Of a DNA stretch of 8,089 bases, positions 1 through 5,459 are shown in pieces. This stretch comes from Thiomargarita sp. Its GTDB lineage: Bacteria; Pseudomonadota; Gammaproteobacteria; Beggiatoales; Beggiatoaceae. The DNA is taken from positions 1 through 8,089 of the forward strand of contig JAUXCJ010000030.1 in assembly GCA_030618965.1 (NCBI GenBank). The letters are read 5' to 3'. The position numbers and the translations under genes are program-made. Numbering within the stretch: position 1 is the stretch's first letter; every line of letters starts with the position of its first letter. Below the pieces are notes generated by a model. That model worked only from the letters and a program-made list of their open reading frames with translations. It made no database searches and was not told the origin of the DNA.

Positions 1-1127
1 CCTGTAACCTGCGAAATCCGCAACAGCATCAAGGTGTGGTGCATAGTTCTAATCTCTGCACCGAAATTACCCTGAATACCAAAGCTGGCAAAGAGATAGG
101 GGTATGCAATTTAAGCAGCATCAATCTTGTAAATCATATCAATAATGGCAAACTTGATACTGAAAAGCTTGAGAAAACAATTAACATTGCCATGAGAGCA
201 TTGGATAATGTGATTAATGTTAATTACTATGCTATTGATTCTGGACGTGAATCTAATCAACGCCATCGTCCAGTCGGTTTAGGTATTATGGGTTTTCAAG
301 ATGCTTTATATAAATTGAAAATCCCTTACGCCAGTCAAGAAGCTGTAGAATTTGCTGATACAACCCAAGAACTCATTAGTTATTATGCCATTTCAGCTTC
401 CAGCGATTTAGCAGAGGAACGTGGAGCTTATCCTAGTTTTAATGGTTCATTATGGCAACAAGGTATTTTACCAATTGATAGCATTGAAAAATTAGCGCAA
501 GCACGGGGCGAATATTTAGAAATGTCAACCAAGACTAGCCTTGATTGGGATAGCTTACGTGAGCGGGTGAAAAAGGTTGGAATGCGTAACTCTAATACAA
601 TGGCAATTGCACCAACTGCAACAATATCAAACGTTTGCGGCGTTAGTCAATCCATAGAACCAACATACCAAAACCTATTCGTAAAATCGAATTTATCAGG
701 TGAGTTCACCATCATCAATCCTTACTTAGTAAAAGACCTCAAAGCCCTTGAACTTTGGGATGAGGTAATGCTCAACGACCTTAAATTCTACGATGGTCGC
801 TTAAAAGCTATTGCTCGTATTCCTGATAATTTGAAGGAACTATATGCAACTGCTTTTGAGATAGACTCAACTTGGTTAGTCGAAGCTGCATCACGGCGAC
901 AAAAATGGATAGATCAAGCTCAATCGCTTAACCTCTATATATTGGAACCATCTGGACGCAAACTTGACAACTTATACAAGTTAGCTTGGAAACGTGGCTT
1001 AAAAACCACCTATTATATGCGAGCAATGGGTGCAACTCGTGTAGCCAAAAGCACAATTACAACTAATTACATCAATCCACCTCAAGTTTGCAATATAGAT
1101 GATGAAACCTGCGAAGCATGTCAATAA
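1..1127 (+). CDS. nrdA: Ribonucleoside-diphosphate reductase class I, alpha (large) subunit, 3' part
   Basis: This is the large catalytic subunit of class I ribonucleotide reductase, which reduces ribonucleoside diphosphates to deoxyribonucleotides in the cytoplasm together with NrdB. The frame is open to the window edge (first full codon at 3), so the N-terminal half with the ATP cone and the first active-site cysteine is missing; about 374 residues are visible. The active-site strand SSNLCTEI carries the Asn, thiyl-radical Cys and Glu (codons at 51, 57 and 63; E. coli N437, C439, E441). The Cys codon at 105 matches E. coli C462. The Tyr-Tyr pair of the radical transfer path (E. coli Y730/Y731) is at 1011-1016. 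The tail ends in CEAC, a CxxC redox pair that takes electrons from thioredoxin or glutaredoxin. The GTG at 36 is internal, not the start. nrdB follows 90 bases downstream and is probably co-transcribed. The wording around the active site recalls the Chlamydia-like NrdA lineage rather than E. coli NrdA; that is from memory. Confidence 0.96.
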   Translation, partial: CNLRNPQQHQGVVHSSNLCTEITLNTKAGKEIGVCNLSSINLVNHINNGKLDTEKLEKTINIAMRALDNVINVNYYAIDSGRESNQRHRPVGLGIMGFQDALYKLKIPYASQEAVEFADTTQELISYYAISASSDLAEERGAYPSFNGSLWQQGILPIDSIEKLAQARGEYLEMSTKTSLDWDSLRERVKKVGMRNSNTMAIAPTATISNVCGVSQSIEPTYQNLFVKSNLSGEFTIINPYLVKDLKALELWDEVMLNDLKFYDGRLKAIARIPDNLKELYATAFEIDSTWLVEAASRRQKWIDQAQSLNLYILEPSGRKLDNLYKLAWKRGLKTTYYMRAMGATRVAKSTITTNYINPPQVCNIDDETCEACQ

Positions 1128-1137
1128 ACACTGCAAA

Positions 1138-1197
1138 TTGGAGTCCAAAGCTTCAGCTTTGGTACTACTTTGCCAAAGCTAAAGCTTTGGACTCCAA
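1138..1197. repeat. Near-perfect inverted repeat between nrdA and nrdB
   Basis: Two 25-base arms (1138-1162 and 1173-1197) are inverted copies with one mismatch (C1154 opposite A1181) around a 10-base loop. Each arm is itself palindromic: CCAAAGCT and AGCTTTGG flank a 2-base loop at 1145-1162 and again at 1173-1190. A further small palindrome, TTTGGACTCCAAA, lies at 1186-1198. There is no T-run after it on either strand, so it is unlikely to be a terminator. It looks like a dispersed REP- or MITE-like element lodged between two co-transcribed genes, where the RNA could form a very stable hairpin. Copies elsewhere in the genome cannot be seen from here. Confidence 0.9.
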
Positions 1198-1207
1198 AAT
1201 ACCTAAT

Positions 1208-1212
1208 AGGAG
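1208..1212 (+). promoter_or_regulatory. nrdB ribosome binding site
   Basis: AGGAG lies 5 bases ahead of the ATG at 1218. It fixes that ATG as the start. The in-frame TTG at 1170 sits in the loop of the inverted repeat, has no Shine-Dalgarno sequence, and would add 16 residues encoded by repeat DNA. Confidence 0.85.
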
Positions 1213-1217
1213 AAACA

Positions 1218-2285
1218 ATGATTTCAATTGCAACTAGTCTGGATCCGATTACTATTGGGCATAAACGTCTTAGTTCTGATCAAATCAAAATTATTGGAGG
1301 TTCTGGCTATGACTTACGGCAACCAATTCCCGTTAAATATGCTAGTGTTAGGGAACGTTTCTTAGATGCTCGTAAAAATTTTTGGACACCCAACGACATT
1401 CCAATGGGCGAAGATAAATTACAATGGAACACCGGTAAATTAACCGAAGCCGAAATATGGTTATTTAAAACCAATATTTCTTACCTCACTGCTGGTGATA
1501 ATTTAGTCCCTGATAATTTAGTCAATGCAATTTTTCAGCATATTACTGCCAATGAAATGCGGCAATATTTGCGTTGGGTTGTGGCTGAGGAAAGTAACCA
1601 TGTTGAATCTTACTTATTCATACTAGAATCATTTGGATTAGATGAACAAGGGCAAGGACAAATTTATAACCTTTATCAAGATATGCCTGATTTAGTTGAA
1701 AAGGTTAATTGGAATTTAACATTCACTAATAACGTAGTCAATTCAGGAGCTCCAATTGGTACACCAGAAGCAAATCGTGCTTTATTAGAAGATTTGATTA
1801 GTTACTATATTTTTGAGTATATATTTTTCCCCTTGGGTTTTTCACAGATTTTTGCTATGGCGAGGAAAGGTAAACTACGAAATACTGCTCAACAATATAG
1901 CTATATATGGCGCGATGAATGGTTACATGCTAACAATGGTGCATGGTTGATATTACAAATAGCCCGCGAAAATCCTGAAATTTGGGATGCTAAAATGAAA
2001 GATCGTGCCTTGGGGCTAATAAATGAAGGGGTAAAATTAGAAATAGCCCATGCTCACGCTGCTATGCCTGATGGTGGTATTTTAGGTTTATCTATTCAAA
2101 CTTATATAGATTTTGCTAAATTTGTGGCAGATAATGCTTGTCGGAATTTGGGCTTAAAACCTTTATTTGGCATCAAAACACATCCAATGCCTTGGATTAG
2201 TGAATATGAGTTGAATCATGAAGTGAATTTCTTTGAAGGGCGAGTTCGGGAGTATCAGACTGGTAGTCAGTTGGATTGGGATTGA
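1218..2285 (+). CDS. nrdB: Ribonucleoside-diphosphate reductase class I, beta (small, radical-generating) subunit
   Basis: This is the R2 subunit, a ferritin-like helical protein of 355 residues that holds the dimetal centre and stable radical passed to NrdA. All six expected metal ligands are present: D94, E125, H128, E200, E234 and H237. Y132 lies four residues after H128, exactly where E. coli has radical Tyr122, so the enzyme looks like a tyrosyl-radical (class Ia) type. Chlamydia R2 has Phe there (class Ic), although overall wording such as the IPMGED, GYYI/SYYIFE and ILGL stretches resembles that lineage. W56 and D233 match E. coli W48 and D237 of the radical path, and Y346 near the C-terminus matches Y356. 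The C-terminal tail (about 335-355, ending QLDWD) is the expected docking segment for NrdA. The gene is complete, lies 90 bases after nrdA and is followed by a terminator. Confidence 0.96.
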   Translation: MISIATSLDPITIGHKRLSSDQIKIIGGSGYDLRQPIPVKYASVRERFLDARKNFWTPNDIPMGEDKLQWNTGKLTEAEIWLFKTNISYLTAGDNLVPDNLVNAIFQHITANEMRQYLRWVVAEESNHVESYLFILESFGLDEQGQGQIYNLYQDMPDLVEKVNWNLTFTNNVVNSGAPIGTPEANRALLEDLISYYIFEYIFFPLGFSQIFAMARKGKLRNTAQQYSYIWRDEWLHANNGAWLILQIARENPEIWDAKMKDRALGLINEGVKLEIAHAHAAMPDGGILGLSIQTYIDFAKFVADNACRNLGLKPLFGIKTHPMPWISEYELNHEVNFFEGRVREYQTGSQLDWD

Positions 2286-2306
2286 TTTGTTGGGGCTTAA
2301 AATCAG

Positions 2307-2377
2307 ACCTCCGAGGAGAACAATACCTCGGAGGTCGTTGTAAATTTAACCTCCGAGGTATTGCTCTCCTCGGAGGT
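2307..2377. repeat. Double inverted repeat between convergent nrdB and ppdK
   Basis: Two 29-base arms (2307-2335 and 2349-2377) are inverted copies with one mismatch (A2320 opposite C2364) and a 13-base loop. Each arm is also a hairpin by itself: ACCTCCGAGG at one end pairs with CCTCGGAGGT at the other across a 9-base loop. The RNA could therefore fold either as one long stem or as two tandem GC-rich hairpins. The same nested design occurs in the nrdA-nrdB repeat, with unrelated sequence. It fills nearly the whole spacer between the two convergent genes. Confidence 0.92.
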
Positions 2378-2383
2378 TTTTCT
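2348..2383 (+). terminator. Rho-independent terminator of nrdAB
   Basis: The right half of the double repeat forms a hairpin of about 11 base pairs (stem 2348-2358 with 2368-2378, 9-base loop). It is followed by a run of five T at 2377-2381 and then CT. It lies 62 bases after the nrdB stop codon. On the minus strand the same element could also stop ppdK transcripts, but the T-tracts there are interrupted, so that role is less certain. Confidence 0.75.
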
Positions 2384-2387
2384 ACGT

Positions 2388-5159
2388 TTAATCCATCTTA
2401 TATTCCGCTTCCAACAACTTCGCCTGTGCTGCTGCTAGTATCGCAATCGGAACTCGCGGTGCTGAGCAAGAAACATAATCTAAATCAATATGATGGCAGA
2501 AATGTATAGAATCAGGATGTCCCCCTTGTTCGCCGCAAATACCCACTTTTAAGCCTGCACGAGTTTTGCGCCCCCATTCTACTGTCATCCTCATCAATTC
2601 ACCAACGCCTTTAACATCAAGCACTTCAAAGGGATTATCTTGTAAAATACCAGTTTTATTGTACAAGGGCAAAAATTTGTTTTCGGCATCTTCACGCGAA
2701 AATGAGAAAACTGCTTGACTCAAATCATTAGTTCCAAATGAGAAAAAGTCTACAACACGAGCCAATTCTGAGGCTCTCATGCAGGCTCGGACGACTTCAA
2801 CCATACTGCCGAACTCAAATTTTAGTTTAACTTTATGGTTTTTTTCAACTTCTGCTTGGATGCTATCCACCAATTTCTTGACAAACTTTAATTCTTGGGC
2901 AGTTGTGACTTGAGGCACCATAATTTCAGGATTAATTGCAATCCCTTCTTTGATACATTCTGCTGTGGCTTCCAAAATAGCGCGGATTTGCATGGCGTAA
3001 ATTTCCGGGTAAGTAATGCCTAAACGCACACCGCGATGTCCAAGCATCGGGTTGACTTCATGCAATTCGCGTACTTTGCGGAGAGTCAGCTCTTTTTTAG
3101 CGATGATTTCATTTACCCTTTCTTCAGCCATTTCATCAAATGGAGCTGGCAATGGCGTGGGCAAGTCGTTCGGATGAGCTTGGCTCACCCGAAGGGCATT
3201 CATAAGAGTCGCCACGCCTGTTACCGTACCGTGCAATTGCCGCAATTCTTCTATTTCATCAGTCAACTTCATTTCGGTTGGTAGAAATTCATGTAAAGGG
3301 GGATCCAATAAACGTATAGTCACAGGGCGCGGAGACATGACTTTGAAGAGTGCTTTAAAATCACTGCGCTGGATGGGCAATAATCGGTCTAAAGCGGTTT
3401 GGCGGGATTTTGCTGTATCGGCTAGTATCATTTCAACCACAATCGGTAGACGATCGACGTTATTAAACATACGCTCGGTACGGCATAACCCAATACCCAT
3501 AGCGCCATATTCTAGGGCTTTTTGAGCCGCTTCGGGCGTGTCAGCATTAGCCATGACTTTTAGAGAAGCGACTTCAGCCGCCAATGCAAGTAGTGTTTTG
3601 AGTTCTTCGGAAAACTCTGGTTCTATTGTTGGTAGTTCTCCCATGTAAACCTGACCGCTACTACCGTCAATGGTGATAATATCACCCTCGTGCAAGACTT
3701 GATTTCCAATAATAGCGTGTCTTGCTCTGGTATCAACTGCAATTCCTTCAGCACCAGCGACGCAAGCTTTACCCATACTACGTGCGACAACAGCAGCATG
3801 TGAAGTTTTGCCCCCGTGACTGGTCAAAATACCTTGAGAGGCGAAAAAGCCATGAATATCTTCAGGCTTGGTTTCTTCCCGCACTAAAATAACTTTTTCT
3901 CCAGCACGTCCCAATACTTCTGCACGATCAGCATCGAAGACGCATTTTCCATAAGCCGCCCCGGGTGAAGCGGCTAAGCCTTGTGCTAAGGCTTCAGTTT
4001 TATCATTTGGGTCTAAGCGTGGATGTAGTAATTGTTCAAGCTGTTCAGGATCGACTCGTAATAGGGCTTGTTTTCTAGTAATCAGCCCTTCATTCAGCAT
4101 TTCTATTGAGCTACGCACCATAGCTACTGCGTTCATCTTACCGTTGCGGGTTTGAAGGCAATAAAGTTGGCCTTTTTCAATAGTATATTCGTAGTCTTGT
4201 ACTTCATTATAGTGAACTTCGAGTTTGTTCCGTAATTCTACCAGTTGTTTGTATAGTTCTGGCATTTCTTGTTTCATTTCTTGCACTGGCTTTGGTGTAC
4301 GGATACCTGCAACAACGTCTTCTCCTTGGGCATTTACCAGATATTCACCGTACATCTTATTTTCACCTGTGCCGGGATCACGAGTAAAGCCTACTCCGGT
4401 GGCGGAATCGTTTCCCATGTTGCCAAATACCATTGTGACAACGTTGACAGCAGTTCCATTGGCCATTTCTGGGGTGATATGAAATTCATGACGATAATCA
4501 ACGGCTCGTTTGCCACCCCATGAATTAAACACAGCTTTAATCGCAATCTCTAGTTGTTCATAAACATCTTCAGGAAACGGCTTACCAGTTTGGTGTTTAA
4601 CAACGTCTAGGAAGTGTTCGCTGATTTCTTTGAGATTTTCAGCATTTAAATCAGTATCAGCTATTGCGCTGACACTCTTTTTAATGATTTCAAAATGCTT
4701 ATCAAAGTGTTTATCGTCAATTTCTAGTGCGACTTTGCCAAATAATTGGATAAAGCGGCGATAGGCATCATAACTAAAACGTTCATTGTTAGTTTGTTTG
4801 ATAAGCCCTTGTAAAGTTTGGCTATTTAACCCTAGATTGAGAATAGTATCCATCATACCGGGCATGGACATGGCGGAACCTGAACGGACAGAGACGAGTA
4901 GAGGATTCTCTGGATCACCAAAACCTTTACCAGTTGATTTTTCAAGGTCTTGAATTTGCTGTTTTACCTCATCCATTAAGCCGGCTGGCAAAGCTTTTTC
5001 ATCAAGATAACTCAGACAAGCAGTAGTGCTAATCACGAATCCGGGGGGAACATTGAGCCCCATTTGCGTCATTTCACACAAATTAGCCCCTTTTCCACCT
5101 AATAATTGTTTGTTTGTTCCATCGCCTTCTTTGAAGGAATAGACGTATTTATCAGACAT
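2388..5159 (-). CDS. ppdK: Pyruvate, phosphate dikinase
   Basis: This cytoplasmic enzyme interconverts pyruvate + ATP + Pi and PEP + AMP + PPi, serving gluconeogenesis or PPi-linked glycolysis. The 923 residues give the full domain order. The N-terminal ATP-grasp domain has GGKGANLCEM at 21-30 and the SVRSGSAMSMPGMMD loop at 90-104. The central swivelling domain has the phosphorylated His454 in GGKTSHAAVVAR, with Thr452 at the site used by PPDK regulatory protein in other organisms. The C-terminal PEP-binding barrel has R560, R616, E788, the FSFGTND motif (N811, D812) and catalytic C875 in GICGEQGG. Two residues differ from the commonest motif spelling: K451 for Met, and Q878 for His. The protein is longer than the roughly 870-residue norm, mostly through a longer stretch at about 626-698. 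The start ATG has AGGA 8 bases upstream and a TATAAT promoter beyond it. The gene converges on nrdAB and diverges from tRNA-Val/thrS. Confidence 0.97.
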   Translation of the reverse strand: MSDKYVYSFKEGDGTNKQLLGGKGANLCEMTQMGLNVPPGFVISTTACLSYLDEKALPAGLMDEVKQQIQDLEKSTGKGFGDPENPLLVSVRSGSAMSMPGMMDTILNLGLNSQTLQGLIKQTNNERFSYDAYRRFIQLFGKVALEIDDKHFDKHFEIIKKSVSAIADTDLNAENLKEISEHFLDVVKHQTGKPFPEDVYEQLEIAIKAVFNSWGGKRAVDYRHEFHITPEMANGTAVNVVTMVFGNMGNDSATGVGFTRDPGTGENKMYGEYLVNAQGEDVVAGIRTPKPVQEMKQEMPELYKQLVELRNKLEVHYNEVQDYEYTIEKGQLYCLQTRNGKMNAVAMVRSSIEMLNEGLITRKQALLRVDPEQLEQLLHPRLDPNDKTEALAQGLAASPGAAYGKCVFDADRAEVLGRAGEKVILVREETKPEDIHGFFASQGILTSHGGKTSHAAVVARSMGKACVAGAEGIAVDTRARHAIIGNQVLHEGDIITIDGSSGQVYMGELPTIEPEFSEELKTLLALAAEVASLKVMANADTPEAAQKALEYGAMGIGLCRTERMFNNVDRLPIVVEMILADTAKSRQTALDRLLPIQRSDFKALFKVMSPRPVTIRLLDPPLHEFLPTEMKLTDEIEELRQLHGTVTGVATLMNALRVSQAHPNDLPTPLPAPFDEMAEERVNEIIAKKELTLRKVRELHEVNPMLGHRGVRLGITYPEIYAMQIRAILEATAECIKEGIAINPEIMVPQVTTAQELKFVKKLVDSIQAEVEKNHKVKLKFEFGSMVEVVRACMRASELARVVDFFSFGTNDLSQAVFSFSREDAENKFLPLYNKTGILQDNPFEVLDVKGVGELMRMTVEWGRKTRAGLKVGICGEQGGHPDSIHFCHHIDLDYVSCSAPRVPIAILAAAQAKLLEAEYKMD

Positions 5160-5192
5160 TGTTATTTTCCTGATTATTGATTAACCGTGATT

Positions 5193-5221
5193 ATTATATG
5201 CTTTTAGATTTTTAATCGCCA
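5193..5221 (-). promoter_or_regulatory. Sigma70-type promoter of ppdK
   Basis: Read on the minus strand, a perfect -10 box TATAAT (5193-5198) lies 17 bases from a weak -35 hexamer TGGCGA (5216-5221). Transcription would start near 5186, giving a leader of about 26 bases that contains the AGGA ribosome binding site. The strong -10 and correct position support it; the -35 matches consensus at only three positions. Confidence 0.6.
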
Positions 5222-5225
5222 CTCG

Positions 5226-5244
5226 GTGCAAGGTAACCTTGCAC
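5226..5244. repeat. 19-base palindrome in the divergent ppdK / tRNA-Val promoter region
   Basis: GTGCAAGGT (5226-5234) and ACCTTGCAC (5236-5244) are perfect inverted 9-base arms around a single central A. It lies just upstream of the ppdK -35 hexamer and about 17 bases upstream of the proposed tRNA promoter -35. That position suits an operator for a dimeric regulator, but it could equally be one more copy of a dispersed palindromic repeat. No T-run follows on either strand, so it is not a terminator. Confidence 0.7.
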
Positions 5245-5260
5245 TCACCTAAAAAAATAC

Positions 5261-5289
5261 TTGTTTTTAAAATGAGACTATGGTAGATT
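5261..5289 (+). promoter_or_regulatory. Probable promoter of tRNA-Val
   Basis: A TTGTTT hexamer (5261-5266) is separated by 17 bases from TAGATT (5284-5289), followed by a GC-rich stretch ACCGCCG at 5291-5297. GC-rich discriminators just after the -10 box are typical of stringently controlled stable-RNA promoters. Transcription from about 5296 would leave a short 5' leader to be removed by RNase P. The hexamers match consensus only partly (3 and 4 of 6), so this is a reasoned guess. Confidence 0.45.
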
Positions 5290-5308
5290 TACCGCCGTTC
5301 ATAAGGAT

Positions 5309-5383
5309 GGGCGCGTAGCTCAGTGGTAGAGCACTACCTTGACATGGTAGGGGTCGGTGGTTCAATCCCACTCGCACCCACCA
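5309..5383 (+). tRNA. tRNA-Val, anticodon GAC
   Basis: A 75-base cloverleaf with encoded CCA. The D stem is GCTC/GAGC with a short AGTGGTA loop. The anticodon stem is CTACC/GGTAG with loop TTGACAT, giving anticodon GAC at 5341-5343, which reads GUC and GUU valine codons. The variable loop is GGGTC, and the T arm is GGTGG-TTCAATC-CCACT with one G-T pair. The discriminator is A5380 and CCA is at 5381-5383. The acceptor stem pairs GGGCGCG (5309-5315) with CGCACCC (5373-5379) except for a C-A mismatch at positions 4 and 69 (C5312, A5376). A T at 5312 would restore pairing. All other invariant features are present, so the gene is probably functional. A tRNA-Val upstream of thrS is, from memory, also seen in Pseudomonas. 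Confidence 0.96.
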
Positions 5384-5392
5384 ACATCTCTA

Positions 5393-5425
5393 AAAGCACG
5401 CTTTGTTCGTGCTTTCTTTGTTTTT
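5393..5425 (+). terminator. Rho-independent terminator after tRNA-Val
   Basis: AAAGCACG (5393-5400) pairs perfectly with CGTGCTTT (5408-5415) across a 7-base loop. It is followed by CTTTGTTTTT at 5416-5425. It starts ten bases after the tRNA CCA end. It should end the tRNA transcript, or act as a leaky stop ahead of thrS if the two are co-transcribed. Confidence 0.8.
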
Positions 5426-5430
5426 ATATT
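5403..5430 (+). promoter_or_regulatory. Possible thrS promoter overlapping the tRNA terminator
   Basis: TTGTTC (5403-5408) lies 16 bases from TATATT (5425-5430), a 5-of-6 match to the -10 consensus. The -35 would sit in the terminator loop and the -10 at the end of its T-run. Transcription would begin near 5437 and leave a leader of only about 23 bases, nearly all pyrimidine. The -35 is weak and T-rich DNA throws up such matches by chance. Confidence 0.35.
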
Positions 5431-5459
5431 TCTCTCCTTCTTTATTCCTGCTTTTTTTT
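5416..5459 (+). promoter_or_regulatory. Polypyrimidine leader of thrS without Shine-Dalgarno sequence
   Basis: Of the 44 bases before the thrS ATG only five are purines (G5420, A5426, A5428, A5444, G5450). The last eight (5452-5459) are all T. No GGAG- or AGGA-like sequence is present, in contrast to nrdB, ppdK, infC and rpmI in the same window. U-rich leaders can recruit ribosomes through protein S1, so this may be a working, unstructured initiation site. No mimic of a tRNA-Thr anticodon arm, such as the E. coli thrS operator, is visible. Confidence 0.6.

Noticed and set aside
1138..1197. Inverted repeat as a rho-independent terminator between nrdA and nrdB
   Set aside because: No T-run follows the stem on either strand, and nrdB would then lack an obvious promoter.
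1170..1217. N-terminal extension of NrdB from a TTG codon at 1170
   Set aside because: It would be translated from the loop and right arm of the inverted repeat, has no Shine-Dalgarno site, and the ATG at 1218 has AGGAG at good spacing.
1138..2377. Repeats as CRISPR or as ends of an insertion sequence around nrdB
   Set aside because: There are no regularly spaced direct repeats, the two elements have unrelated sequences, and the gene between them is a housekeeping gene rather than a transposase.
2276..2509. Open frame overlapping the nrdB end and the ppdK 3' end
   Set aside because: It runs through the double hairpin repeat and antisense to the conserved end of ppdK, with no ribosome binding site; chance frame.
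3036..4523. Several plus-strand open frames inside ppdK
   Set aside because: They are antisense to a well-conserved gene, have no recognisable protein motifs and no ribosome binding sites.
5403..5459. Earlier TTG start of thrS
   Set aside because: It lies in the terminator loop and would encode a Phe/Leu-rich stretch from the T-rich leader; the ATG at 5460 aligns exactly with the E. coli ThrRS N-terminus.
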